NCBI GenBank assembly: GCA_037113605.1
Contig: CM073730.1
Coordinates: 15,175,001-15,239,000 of the forward strand
Length of the DNA stretch: 64,000 bases
Source of the DNA: Calophaca sinica
Lineage: Eukaryota > Streptophyta > Magnoliopsida > Fabales > Fabaceae
Direction of reading: 5' to 3'
Below, in pieces: positions 50,548 through 61,411 of the stretch (position 1 is its first letter; each line of letters begins with the position of its first letter). A program made the translations under genes and the position numbers. Under the pieces are notes generated by a model. It made no database searches and was not told where the DNA came from. It worked only from the letters and a program-made list of their open reading frames with translations.

Positions 50548-50845
50548 CTTTAAACTGAAACCAGTAGACTCAATTATTGCATTTACATGCGGGGCGGGCC
50601 CAACGCCTATCTAAACTCAAAGTCAACTTTGAGGGGAGACATTTCTAGACCTAATAATAATATTTTATTAAAATTATTATATTTTTATTTAAATTTTATT
50701 TTTTAGGTTTTTTGAGAAGGATCATACTTTTGCACAAAGTTTATCAAAAGAAAGGCCTAGTAGATGACAAATCATTTTTGTATACAGTTTTTATTGTATT
50801 TTTATGCATAGATAAAAATATTTTTATAAGTTTTGCATTATTCTT

Positions 50846-52144
50846 TTTTTTTTGACAAAAGGAAAGTTACGCCATTTCATTAATAATCAGAACTGCGGTA
50901 CAAGTGATAATACGATCACAATTTTGGAAAGTAGCATTATATGTAACCACCCCTACTAAGGTTTGAGCAACTACACGAGCTCCCTTCTTAGATAACTCTA
51001 CCACAGAGTTATTAAAAAAACAAGGTAACAAATTCCTATAATTTGAAATACCAACCCTATATTCAACTTGATCCTCCTGAATTTTTCCTATGCTATCCAT
51101 TTCAAACTTTGAATCCAGCTCGAAACCGTTATGGTTAGATTGAGCTCAATTGCCCTATGAATAGCATATAGGAGGCCTAGGCCTAGGGCTTCCCCTTCAT
51201 ACACCTGGAATCTGGGAGAGTAACGATAAGATTTAGCTTTGAAAATTTGTTCTCTCTTCTCACGTAAAATGGTGACGTTGATGATGGTCACCATTAGTCC
51301 TGAACAATCCTTTCTGTTCCAAAGTGCCAAAATCTCCTAGGGCATTTCATCGAGCACTAAGGATATAACTTTATTCCAAACTAGAATTAGGAAAAAGCAC
51401 AGTAAAATAACACTTTATGAGACACCAAACAAATGATTCTCACACACTTCATCACACACTAGAAAAACACAAAAAGGATTAACAAACAGAACACAAATTA
51501 AACTCCAAAAGAAAATTGGGTCACCCAAATTCGAACCAGATCCATCCCAATTTGGTTTTGGAGGAGGCCGAATCTGAACCAAATCCTCAGGAGGGTGGTC
51601 CATCATGGCTGGAGGAGGAATGGGGGTTCGGACAGTTTCCGACAGTGAATGACAGCGACTTTCATGCAGGGGCATGCATCTGAGAGGGGGTGGCGGTTTG
51701 GGCGGAGGGCGCTTCGCCGGAGAGAGGAGTGAGGCGATTGGTGATGGCCGTTCGTTAGGTGGGGGTTCTGAGACCCAGAGGATGGCGGCGCTGTTGAGGA
51801 TGAAACGAAGGTGGCTCGCAACAGAGGGAGGATCAGCGATGAGAGTGTTGAGTGTCGAGCGGATGGGGCTTGCAGCAGAGGCAAAGGTGCTTCTCGCACT
51901 CGTGTGGAAGCCCGCTAAGGTGGTAGGTGGCGGTGGCGTCAAGGTTGGAGGAAAGGATACGGGCGCACATGGAGTAAGGAGGAAAGGTATTGGCCGTCGG
52001 CCATGACACCCCAAACAAGAGGGAAGAATACGCCCCAAACACGGGGGAAAGAGGACTTCATAGCGGAAGGAGAGGGATGGCTCGCGGTGCTCAAGGGTTT
52101 CAAACCCTAGCAGAGTTGCGCGGGGCATCCTCTGTCTCCAACGC
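50846..52144 (-). mobile_element. Compact non-LTR retrotransposon with exact 14-bp target duplication
   Basis: Flanked by identical TTTGCATTATTCTT at 50832-50845 and 52145-52158. The minus-strand 5' end starts AGCGTTGGAGACAGAGG and runs into a Pro/Arg-rich open frame of 237 codons (52128-51415; MPRATLLGFETLEHREPSLS). Next comes an RNase H-like domain (51330-50880; VYEGEALGLGLL then VVAQTLVGVVTYNATFQ) that needs one frame change near 51100. The 3' end is an A run. Reverse transcriptase and endonuclease are absent. It therefore looks like an internally deleted, non-autonomous L1 element with intact ends. Confidence 0.8.
51415..52128 (-). CDS. Proline-rich ORF of the compact LINE
   Basis: An uninterrupted 237-codon frame beginning MPRATLLGFETLEH and rich in Pro, Ser and Leu (PPTLTPPPPTTLAG), ending in a hydrophobic stretch. 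No known domain is recognised; it may be the start of an ORF1-type protein. Its GC content is far above the flanks. Whether it is translated is unknown. Confidence 0.4.
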   Translation of the reverse strand: MPRATLLGFETLEHREPSLSFRYEVLFPPCLGRILPSCLGCHGRRPIPFLLTPCAPVSFPPTLTPPPPTTLAGFHTSARSTFASAASPIRSTLNTLIADPPSVASHLRFILNSAAILWVSEPPPNERPSPIASLLSPAKRPPPKPPPPLRCMPLHESRCHSLSETVRTPIPPPAMMDHPPEDLVQIRPPPKPNWDGSGSNLGDPIFFWSLICVLFVNPFCVFLVCDEVCENHLFGVS

Positions 52145-52178
52145 TTTGCATTATTCTTAGCTATTAAGAATTAAGATA

Positions 52179-52421
52179 CTCCCTCCGTCCCTAAATGTAA
52201 GCTCTTATTTGGCAAAAACACACAAATTAAGAAAATTAGTTAATCAATTTAATTTGTGTATAATGTATATTGTTTTTCCAAAATCACTTTTCAATTATTG
52301 ACGTAAGAGAGATAAATGATCACTCTATTTATTATTAATACATCAAGTAATTTAAAAAATGACTTATAAAAAGAAATAATTTTTTTTTTCAAATGAGACT
52401 TACCTTCGGGGACGGAGAGGG
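52179..52421. mobile_element. Stowaway-type MITE
   Basis: The left CTCCCTCCGTCCCTAAATGT and the complement of the right GGGGACGGAGAGGG are inverted repeats with TA on each side; 243 bp. It lies immediately beside the LINE target duplication. Confidence 0.75.
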
Positions 52422-53081
52422 TACAATGATAGGTAAGGCCAAAAGCGACGTATATATGGAAGGAAGGGATGAATCATATTTATTGAAATGATTTTGATTG
52501 ATTCATACTTTTACTCGAATAGCTTTTTGTAGACGCGTAACATGCAAAATAGTACAATAGTATGTTTTTTTAACACGTATAATTTTGTACACGATAAAGA
52601 TTATTAATTATTCAATTTTTTTTTATTAATTACCTAATTTCCTATTTTATGGGTAGAAATAGATTACATAAAGATAAATCTATAAAAAATAGGAAAATGA
52701 GTAATTAAGAGTTTTTCTAATGTGTAAGACCTTACACACAATAAAGATCATTAATTTCTTATTTTTTTAATAAAATTTTTAACTTTTTATTTTATGGGTA
52801 GTGAGATTACAAGAAAATAAATCTATAAAATAAATAGCCAACTGAGTGAAAGTATTATGCACTGGTGCTGAGAACAATGTTCCGTTTTTAATAACCCAAC
52901 TATTCAAATAAGTTTGATGCTGATAGTTGTAATATATTAGAAGAAATTCTATAAATCCTAATTAATTCCATTTTATCGATTAATTTATAAGTAAAGGAAC
53001 AATGTTAGGATATAGTGATAAATGATAATATATAATCTACTATATTATATAAATATTATATTATATAAAATAGAGTTTTAC
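52422..53081. other. Anonymous AT-rich DNA
   Basis: No feature beyond a repeated motif (TTTTATGGGTAG... near 52650 and 52790). Confidence 0.3.
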
Positions 53082-53246
53082 CACTTAGACTCATTTCACT
53101 GACTAACTATTTGTGTTTATGAAAATCGTTTCATCAATTTAAACTCTCTCGCAATTGCTTTCAACTAAAATTTAAAATCACTTCGCGTTAAAATACATGC
53201 TAGTTTCGTTATGAGTTTTAGCTTTCCAACTTGTTTTAAAATACTA
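53082..53246. repeat. Duplicated block, copy 2, left part
   Basis: Partner of 46108-46262. It ends at a Helitron-like CTAG. Confidence 0.8.
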
Positions 53247-54402
53247 CTAGTACGATATCCGTGTATTCGTACAGGTCGCGCGTTGTTTGTTACGCTTAAT
53301 GTTTTAAGACGGTGATTATTTATAGCAAATAATATTTTTGATTCAAGTATTAAAAATTAACTTATTTTATAGTGAAAGTGAAAAAAATATTAAATGTGTA
53401 TCAAATATTACTACTTATGTAATTGTGTGACTTGTGTACCATATATAACTAAGATGAAACAAACATGGTTAGGATTTTCTTGATTAGATAGATAGATAAT
53501 CATTTATAAATAACTTAAATATTTATAAAATTGATTTGTGTCAAAGAGGATAAAATTATACCGACAACATGTAATGTTTCCCCCGTCGAGACTTAAAAGT
53601 AAAATAATCACTTAAAAATAATAAAAACATTTATAAAAATTGATATGTGCTCAAAGATAATGAAATTATAATGACAACAAGTTATTTTCTCTCGTCATGA
53701 CTCAAAAGCAAAATATTCATTTATAAAAAATAATAGCATTCATAAAAACAAAATATAAAAAGTAATTATAATGACAACATACAATATTTTTCTGTCTATA
53801 ATCAAAAGCAAAATAATAGATGATAATATGTAATATTTCCTCCCGTTAAAAATCAAATTATACTGACAGCATACAATGTTTTCCGTCTAGAATCAAAAGC
53901 AAAATAATAGATGATAGTTTGTAATGTTTTCTCCCGTTAAGAATCAAAAATAAAATAATCATCTATAAATAACTTAAAATAAATATAAAAAAATGAAAAT
54001 AAAAAATGTTAATAAAAAAAAGAGATGCACTAAAAAGAGAGAAAGAGAGAAAAGAGAAAAAAAGAATGAGAGAGAAGAAAGAGAAAGAGAAAAAATGAGA
54101 ATGAGAAAGAGAAGAGAAGAGAGACGCTGAAGAAAAGAAGATGAGAGAGAGAGAAAAGAGAGAAAGGTGAAGAGAAAGAGAGAGAGAGAAGAAAAAGAGT
54201 TCTCACGTAGAGAAGAAAGAGAAGAGACAGAAGAAAAAAGTGAAAGGTGAGAGAGAAAAAGTTAAAAGTGAAAATAAAAATAAAAATTTATGTGTATTTA
54301 TTTTTTGTTTTGATTTATTTTTATTTAGATTGATATATTTGCCCCTTAAAATGACACGTGTCAGTTAGATGAAGTGTCTAGTTTTGGTATTGTATTAGTA
54401 TA
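53247..54402 (-). mobile_element. Non-autonomous Helitron-like element
   Basis: Read on the minus strand, the 3' end is a hairpin (GTACGA/TCGTAC, 53250-53272) directly abutting CTAG at 53250-53247. The other end reads ATATACTAATACAATACC with a nearby TGACACGTGTCA, a common plant Helitron 5' style, although the terminal TC is not preserved. The interior has short direct repeats (ACAACATGTAATGTTT-like at about 53570, 53780, 53870 and 53910) and a purine-only tract (54020-54265). No genes. It fills the gap between the two parts of duplicated-block copy 2. Confidence 0.5.
54020..54265. repeat. Polypurine (GA)-rich tract
   Basis: About 245 bases almost wholly G and A on the plus strand. Such tracts can form triplex or unusual DNA structure. 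Confidence 0.85.
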
Positions 54403-54486
54403 TCCATAAAGAAGTTCTGTCATTGTCACCGTGTTTATGTGTATCAACCAAGTAAGCCGAAACATCGACAAGAGGGTAACTATTGA

Positions 54487-55462
54487 GGATGAAAATCCTC
54501 TGTCTCGGCTCTCTGTCTTAATACCCTATCTCACCAATAAAATTATGCCAAATCATTTAAAATTTCACATCACACTTAACCCGGTTTTAGCAAACTGTTA
54601 ACGGCGAAACAAACAAAAACGAAAGAATAAACGGCGCGTCACTGTTAAGTGTTAACCGTGAATACTTTTACCCTAAATAAATGCAGAGTTCTCTTTTTTC
54701 GAAATATTGGGTGACCGACAGTCCCAACTGCGCCTCCTGCAAGAGTGGTTTTTAAAATATCTAACGGAAGAAGGCGGTGAGTGTCCACTCCCTCTGCCCC
54801 TGCCCACATGTTAAAAAGTAAAAACCAACACTTTGTCTCCAAAAAAAAAAAACCAACACCATCATCTGGAACAACCTCAACCCTTTCTTAGCTGAATTGC
54901 TCGCCACTCGTTTTATGCTTCACAATCTTCCATCTCTCCTACCCCTCTCAACCCCAAACACCAACTAATTTCACTACATCACACACTTTCTCCCTCATTC
55001 TCATTTTCATTCCCATACGCATGGTTTCCTCCTCCTCCTCCTCCTCCGTCCCCCATGGGTTGAACCACCGCGATTCGGTTTTAATCAAAGCACGGGAAAT
55101 TAAATGGAGTGGGACAGCAATTCTGATCTCGGCCGACGAAGATGACACTATCTCCTCCTCTTTTCTCCTAAATGACGATATTGGTCCCCTTCCCTTCCCC
55201 GTCCTTCAAATGGCACCATGCGGCTTCGTCGTCACCGACGCATCCTTCAAACAGTCCGAACTGCGCCTCCTGCAAGGTCGTCTTGCTCTTTGCGCTCTCA
55301 CAGTCACACTCAAGTTGAAAGGCCTTTCGTTTTTGTTTGTTTCGCCGTTAACAGTTTGCTAAAACAGGGTTAAGTGTGATGTGAAATTTTAAATGATTTG
55401 GCATAATTTTATAGGTGGGACAGGGTATTGTGACAGAGAGCCGGGACAGAGGATTTTCATCC
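54487..55462. mobile_element. Pack-MULE carrying a ZEITLUPE/ADAGIO 5' fragment
   Basis: 976-bp element with inverted repeats of about 130-140 bases starting GGATGAAAATCCTCTGTC, flanked by an identical 9-bp duplication AACTATTGA (54478-54486 and 55463-55471). Copy 1 of the surrounding duplicated block has the same 9 bases once and no insert. This is the Mutator-superfamily signature. The interior carries gene-derived sequence (55104-55242). A 27-base near-repeat (AACTGCGCCTCCTGCAAG) occurs at 54726 and 55258. No transposase is present. Confidence 0.85.
55104..55242 (+). pseudogene. Captured N-terminus of ZTL/ADAGIO LOV F-box gene
   Basis: The frame from ATG at 55104 reads MEWDSNSDL, the characteristic start of ZEITLUPE/ADAGIO proteins. 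After loss of about two bases near 55131 the next frame reads ADEDDTISSSFLLNDDIGPL then PFPVLQMAPCGFVVTDA, the beginning of the LOV domain. The LOV domain proper, F-box and Kelch repeats are missing. Sequence upstream (54850-55103) looks like the 5' UTR. A 113-codon fused frame (55021-55362) spans it, starts upstream of the native ATG and runs into the right inverted repeat. No product is implied. Confidence 0.75.
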
Positions 55463-55471
55463 AACTATTGA

Positions 55472-55590
55472 AGTTAGCTCGAAAAAAGACTAATACTTTT
55501 TTATGACAAAGAAAAAAGACTAATCTTTTTATTTTGTTATATTCTATACTACAGATATGTAATTGCTTTAAACTGAAACCAGTAGACTCA
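55472..55590. repeat. Duplicated block, copy 2, right part
   Basis: Partner of 49150-49165, 49588-49658 and 50548-50584. It supplies empty sites for the foldback and the LINE-like insert. Confidence 0.75.
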
Positions 55591-55679
55591 ATTCCATTTA
55601 CATGACGCATGAGCCAATCAGTCACCTTACTATAAATACTACTATAATGAATCTGTCTATTATCACATGTCAATTTTTC

Positions 55680-56240
55680 TTTAAGCGAATTCTACATTAT
55701 CTAAATGGCTCCATCAATTATGGTTTGTTGCTACAACCATCTCAACCTGGCATTCCTTTCTCATTACTGGCATACAACGATGTAGATTGGGCTACTGACC
55801 AGGATTACCGCAGATCCACCTCAGGGTCCTGTATTTTCTTCGGGCCTAACTTGGTTTAATGGTGTTCCAAAAAGCAGCAGCTTGTGGCACAGTCTAGCAC
55901 AGAGGCCGAGTATAGAAGCATGGTGAATACTACTGTTGAAATTCTTTGGATTCAGTCTCTTCTACTTGAATTGAAAGTTCCTTTTCGAGCTCCTACTCTC
56001 ATGTGTGATAATCTCAGTGTAGTCTCTCTCACTCACAACCCAATTCTGCATTCTCGTACGAAGCATATTGAATTAGACTTTCACTTTCTGCGAGAGAAAG
56101 TCATTGCCAAGCAATTGTGTGTGCAACATGTTCCAGCTTCTGATCAGCTTGTGGATTCTTTTACTAAGCCTTTGTCTTCTGCAAATTTTTTGTCTCTTCG
56201 AACCAAACTGAAGGTGTTTCCTTCTCAGTCACCACCTTAA
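55680..56240 (+). pseudogene. Ty1/Copia polyprotein C-terminus (RNase H)
   Basis: FKRILHYLNGSINYGLLLQP, STSGSCIFFGPNLV, a stop in place of Trp at 55858-55860, then AQSSTEAEYRSMVNTTVEIL, TKHIELDFHFLREKV and VDSFTKPLSSANF. This is the Copia RNase H tail. The integrase and RT parts are missing, so the element is 5'-truncated. Confidence 0.9.
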
Positions 56241-56243
56241 GAT

Positions 56244-56485
56244 TGTTGGGGGGATATCAGAGGATATGTGTAAGAGTTAGTTCAAGTTAGTTATAATATA
56301 GTTGGCAGGTAGTTAGCCAGCTGTCACGATTTGTTAGTTGTTATCTAGGCAGTTACATTTCAGTTGAGTTTGTTGTTGATGCACTTTGAATATAAGGGTG
56401 TGATCATTGATGATGTAAACTATGAAACAATGAATGAAATTTAGAATGAATTGATTCAATTACTTCTCTCTTATATTTTTGTACA
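56244..56485 (+). repeat. Probable Copia 3' LTR
   Basis: Follows the RNase H stop directly. It begins TTGTTGGGGGGATATC and ends near TTATATTTTTGTACA, with repeated AGTTAGTT motifs. Borders are approximate because no 5' LTR is present to compare. Confidence 0.45.
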
Positions 56486-56949
56486 TTCGCATGTCATTTT
56501 TTTATAGCACCTTTTATCGTTCAATGTTATTCTTTAATTTATGAGCACTTATTACGAATTAATTCCGCAAGAAATCGTTACGAATGCACAATAACCAGTC
56601 AGGCCATGATAACCATACACATAGGTAATGGGTTGAAAAGAGTAAAATAAGTTAAAATAAGACACATCGCTTTCGTGTGTTTTGTGCTAAACTAATTCGT
56701 AAAGTTTAGCATTTTTTCTTTACGAAGAAAAACTTTACGAAGTGTCAATGTCTGGCTTTGTCATCTTCCGTTATATTCCAATTTGGTGTCAAAGCCAGGG
56801 CTTGGTCAACTCAGTGTATTCATTAGTTTAAAAAAGTAGAAATGCTCTTTTTGATCAGAAAAAAGGTCGAAATGCTTGTAATTAATTATAATATGCAAAA
56901 GGTCATAGAATTTGGAATTAATTATAACATGTAAAAGGTGAAGCTCTTG
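56486..56949. other. No feature recognised
   Basis: AT-rich spacer between Copia and LINE fragments. Confidence 0.3.
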
Positions 56950-59230
56950 AGAATTTCAATCCTAGAAGGGGTATTCGGCAGGGGAATCCTATCTCGCCAT
57001 ATCTCTTTGTGTTGTGCATTAAGAAGTTATTTAAGATGATTATGCTGGCGACTGAGCATAGGCATTGGGCTCCCATCAAAATGTCTAGACAAGGGTCGCT
57101 GTTGTCATATCTAGCCTTTGCAGATGACATTCTGCTCTTTGCGGAGGCTAGTGAAGGACAAATTTTAATAACCATATTTTGAATTTGTTTTGCAGGTGTT
57201 TCGGACAAAAAAAATTAGCCAGAGCAAAACTCGCATTTTCTTCTCCAACAATATGGATGGGCATGTGCGAAACAGAATTTGTTAAGTCTCTGGGTTCCAG
57301 GTTACTAGTGATTTGGGGAAATATTTGGGAGTTCTCATTTTACATGAATAGGTTAACCGGAGGTCCTTTCAGTTTATTCTTGATAAAGTGGACCAAAGGT
57401 TGAATAATTGGAAAGCAACAAATCTATCCCTTGCAAGTCGTGTCACTCTCACTAAATCTGTGATTCAAGACCTTGCAGCCTATGTGATGCAATCAACGTA
57501 CATTCCCGGGTTCATTGGCAATGAGATTGATAAAAGGTATAGGAAGTTCATTTGGGGGAATACAGATGAGAATAGACATGTGCACCTCGTTAATTGGAAA
57601 AAAGGTGTGTAGACCCAAAGTTTGGGAGGTCTGGGTTTGCGGGAATCCAGGAATATTAATCAAGCGTATATGATGAAAGCGGGTTGGCACTTCATGACTA
57701 GGCGTGATGATTTACGGGTCAAGGTTATTCGTTCCAAGTATGGTTGTGGTAATGATATTATTCCTAAAATCCATGGGAATAGATCGGGTTCTAATTTCTG
57801 GAGAGGTCTTTGCAGCGCTTGGGGTGACTTTGAAAAGCATATTATTTGGAAAATGGGTGATGGGAAATCTATTAATTTTTGGCGTGACCTCTGGTTTTCC
57901 AGGCTAGGCATTCTGTAGAATCTAGTCACGAACCAGTTGATCGTGGTGGAGGAGGCCCTAAGGGTGGCGGATCTAGTTAGGTGGGATGGTGGGTGGGACG
58001 TGACCAAAATTTCTAATTTTCTTCCCATGACGGCGATTCAGCATGTTCTCTCGTCAGTAGCCCCAAATTCAGAGAGAGGCCCGAATTCCATAGCTTGAAA
58101 TCTAACAACAGATGGGGAGTTTTTTTAACAATTTGGCCTATGAATCTCTTCTGGATCAATTGCTGCTTGATAACAGCGGAGTCTATAAGCGGATTTGGAG
58201 TTAGAAGGGTCCCGAGCGGCTGCGTTTACATCTCTGGAAGTTGACCCAGAATGCGCTAATGACGAATGCAGCGAGAGAGAGAAGGGGCTTCGCTGATTCG
58301 AACGTTTGCCTTGTTTGTAATGATGTTGCTGAGACCGTGCTCCATGCTATTATAGACTGCAATGTGGTGGCTCAAGTTTGGAGACTTCTCGCGGCTAATC
58401 CCTTACAGGATGAGTTCTTCAGTAGTGATATAAAAGATTGGATCTCTTTTAATCTTTCGAAGGCTGGGATTGTTAATGGTGTCACCTGGTCCCTGGTGTT
58501 TGGAGTGGCAGTCATGGTCTTTTGGCTCGCTAGGAATAAAAGAATGTCCAATGACAGAATTTCAACCGTGGGTGAGCTTGTGCGGAGAACCCGGTTTCAG
58601 TGTTAGAACATTGGCTTAAGCTGGAAGGAGCATGGGTTGTTGAAAGGTTTACAAGCGATTTCTACTTTGCATCCAAGCGTTCGGTGGTAGGCTTGTGATT
58701 TTGGGTGGCACAAACTAAATTGTGATGGAGTTGTCTCTCAGCACAGTTCCTTGGCTTCATTGGGTGGTGTCTTGCGAGACTTCTATGGTAACTTTGTGGT
58801 TGGGTTTGCAACCAAGTTGTAGCCGTGCTCTATTCCTTCGGCAGAGCTTTGGGCAATCTTTACAGGCCTGAAGTTGGTTTTGTTGAGAGGCTTTGAAAAG
58901 ATTATTATTGAATTGGACTCAATAATAGCTATTAACCTTATTTAGCCGAGGTGCTCTGCGCAACACCCTCTTTTTAACTTAGTGGAGGACATCAGACAGT
59001 TGGCCCGTCCTGTTAGAGAAGTGGTTTTCATGCATATTCCTATAGAAGCCAATTAAGTGGCAAATGGTTTAGCAAAGTTTGGCCTTAGCCTGGATTCTTG
59101 TAGTATGGTGTTTAGTAGTTGTCCTTCCTTTATGTTGGATGCCCTTAAAGCTGATGTTGCTGGACCTTCTTTCTTAGAGGTTTCTAGTTTTGTTTTTGTC
59201 TTCCTGGGGCTTTAGCCCCTGTTGTTAAAT
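56950..59230 (+). pseudogene. Degenerate L1-type LINE (RT C-terminus, zinc knuckle, RNase H)
   Basis: Starts inside the reverse transcriptase: RRGIRQGNPISPYLFVLC, then the catalytic LAFADDILLFAEAS. Next come the thumb region (LDKVDQRLNNWKATNLSLAS, GGLGLRESRNINQAYMMKAG), the zf-RVT segment CLVCNDVAETVLHAIIDC, and an RNase H-like end (GGVLRDFYGNFVVGFATKL, AELWAIFTGLKLVLLRGF). Many stops and at least two frameshifts break it. The endonuclease and the first half of RT are absent. No A-run or target duplication was found. Confidence 0.9.
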
Positions 59231-59521
59231 AATGCGTAATTAGTTAAAATTATACAAAGAAATTGTGTGTATGTAATGTAATACGCATACGTGTTATAAT
59301 GTGCATTAACATTATATATTATTAAAAAACGTCAAGGATACAAGTTTAATTAGAGCAAAAATATATTACAAAAAGGAATTTTTGAAGATGTCAACTAGTT
59401 GACATCAACAGAGAAAGATCTCTTTCAATTCATCGACAGAAAGATCGCATATCTCAAACTTAATAATTTTTTTTTCGTGAACATCTCTAACTTATCTGTA
59501 CTTTCAAAAATAGATTCATAT
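59231..59521. other. No feature recognised
   Basis: AT-rich sequence between the LINE and an LTR-like segment. Confidence 0.3.
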
Positions 59522-59978
59522 TGTTAATGCACGAAATGGTGCAAGGTCGCACCTTTGCTCCTCTGCTTGGTAGTTGGGCGGTGAGCTCCGTGGTGAGTAC
59601 TCCTCCTCCGGGCGTGATGTCCGTCATCCTTCAGACCTACCGTGGGGTACTGCAAAGGCACTCCGATGCCTAAGTTAGATAAGGCTTTTAGGGTGAGCCT
59701 AGAGCTCGTGATCATAGAGATGAGTTTAGGTTTAGAGAGAGTGTAGAGAGAGAGTGAGAGATCCGCCTTTACTGGGGCTAAGCCCCTTTATATAGTGAAA
59801 CCTGGCAAAGCGGTTGGTTACTCCCCATCTCAACCGCGGCGCCTCTTCTTCATGCAGGGTAACGGCTCGCACCTAATAAGGGTAACGGCCCATTATGATC
59901 TGATAACGTGCCCCGCCTTTTTCGCAACGGTACTGCCCGGTGGGCCCCTTCTTCGGGGGTTCTTATAGGGCCACGGCA
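59522..59978 (-). repeat. LTR-like segment (minus orientation)
   Basis: The minus strand starts TGCCGTGGCCC and ends CATTAACA. It has a TATA box (CACTATATAAAGG near 59790) followed by a GC-rich transcribed-type leader including GGCATCGGAGTGCC. TG/CA termini and this layout fit an LTR. The 5-bp flanks (CATAT, AGTGT) do not match, so it is not a clean solo LTR. Confidence 0.4.
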
Positions 59979-61411
59979 AGTGTACCGGGTCGTTGCAAGT
60001 AATAATTTTGGTAAATACCGGTTATCGTCCTCAAGGATCGAAAGCCAAATACCAATAATTTACAACAACTTCTAAGTGAACACCAAATGGTTTTGATTAT
60101 GGTTGGAAAGCTCAAGTGACAGTGAAATTGGTTTAAAGAACAACAGAAACACAATGTAAAGAGTGATGTAAGGCAATGGAAAGATGTTGGAGTTAAGCTT
60201 CATTCTACTTCAACTATGACATACTTTAACATAGTGATTAACACAAGTTGGTTCTCTAGTTTGTCTATCAATTTCTCTAAACAAGTTAAATCCCAATTCC
60301 TTAGGTAAATAACCCTTTTTATCTAGCTAGAAGTCCAATTCCTTGGATGCATGCAAGAAGATAAAAGCATTAAGAACAAGAAATCGCAAAGATAGCAAGT
60401 ACCCAAAGGCTATTCCTAGCTTAAAGTGATACAAGGGTCACCTTCCTAGAGCACATAAGCATATTGAACTTCCATTCAAAACACAAACAAGAGTTCATTC
60501 CAAGATTGATCAAGTCTCAAAAAGCATTAAGAACAAGGAAGGAGATCACCAAACTAGAAGAAACCCACATGCATTAACATAAACTACATCAAGCATTCAT
60601 AGTGTTCATAGAAATTCACTCAACCCCAACACAAGGGGATTTACTTCGACATGATAGTGATGGAAAATGAAAACAAAAACAGAGAAAAGAGAAAAGAACC
60701 CATCCACAAGCCAAGGATTTGAGCTTCCACTCTCCTCTTCTTGCTTCCTTCAATGGGTGTGCTAGGGCTTCAGTTCCAGAGCTTTTCTCCACCTCTATTT
60801 CGTGATAAAAACCCTAGGCCAACATAAGATGGGTATTTATAGTAAGTGGGCCTGATATGGGGCGCCTGAGCCAGCGCCTGGAGTTGGGGCACCCACAAAT
60901 CCCGAGATGAGGCGCCAGGCGCCCAGATGTCCAGGGCACCCTGCGCCTGAGCTCTATGTTGTTCTACGATTTTCACCTCTTTAAAGTCCGAATTAGCTCA
61001 AGGTTCCTTCATGAAAGTTGAAGATATGGATCTTAGCTTTCCAATGGCACCGGTGTCATCTCATTTGGACACATATAACTCTAGATATAATCGAAACATT
61101 GAACAGGTGTCAGGCGCAAATTCTGCTCCCAGCAGGTGCCAGCGCCTCCTGCGCCTGCTACACTTCTAAACCTCAAAATATGCTCCTTTGGTCTAAGGTA
61201 AATGTCTCCAATCAATCCATTTGCTTACCTACATTAAATCAAGATAAAATAAGGACATTTGCTCATCAAAACAACTAAAGAACTAACATAACTTGCAACT
61301 TGAAAAAAAACTCCATAACAAAGACTCAAACTCAAAGGATTTGAGGCCAAACAAGGATCAAAATCTAAGTTTGCATGAGAATTCCCTTCAATTAAGCACA
61401 TGATATTGAGG
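59979..61411. mobile_element. LTR-retrotransposon-derived sequence
   Basis: Contains TGGTAAATACCGGTTATCG-type sequence and GGCGCC-rich motifs (GGCGCCAGGCGCC near 60912), a style common in legume LTR elements. No protein domain is visible. The family assignment is a guess. Confidence 0.3.

Larger units (their letters stand above)
49068..50584. repeat. Duplicated block, copy 1, right part (with two insertions)
   Basis: Segments 49068-49165, 49588-49658 and 50548-50584 match 54422-54486, 55472-55560 and 55562-55590 in order (for example CCGAAACATC, ATGACAAAGAAAAAA, AAACTGAAACCAGTAGACTC). Copy 1 is interrupted by a foldback repeat and by a LINE-like element, both absent from copy 2. Confidence 0.8.

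Noticed and set aside
55021..55362. 113-codon open frame inside the Pack-MULE treated as a gene
   Set aside because: It is a chance fusion of UTR, a frameshifted ZTL fragment and the inverted repeat.
59522..59978. Solo LTR
   Set aside because: TG/CA ends are present but the 5-bp flanks differ, so a clean solo LTR is not supported.
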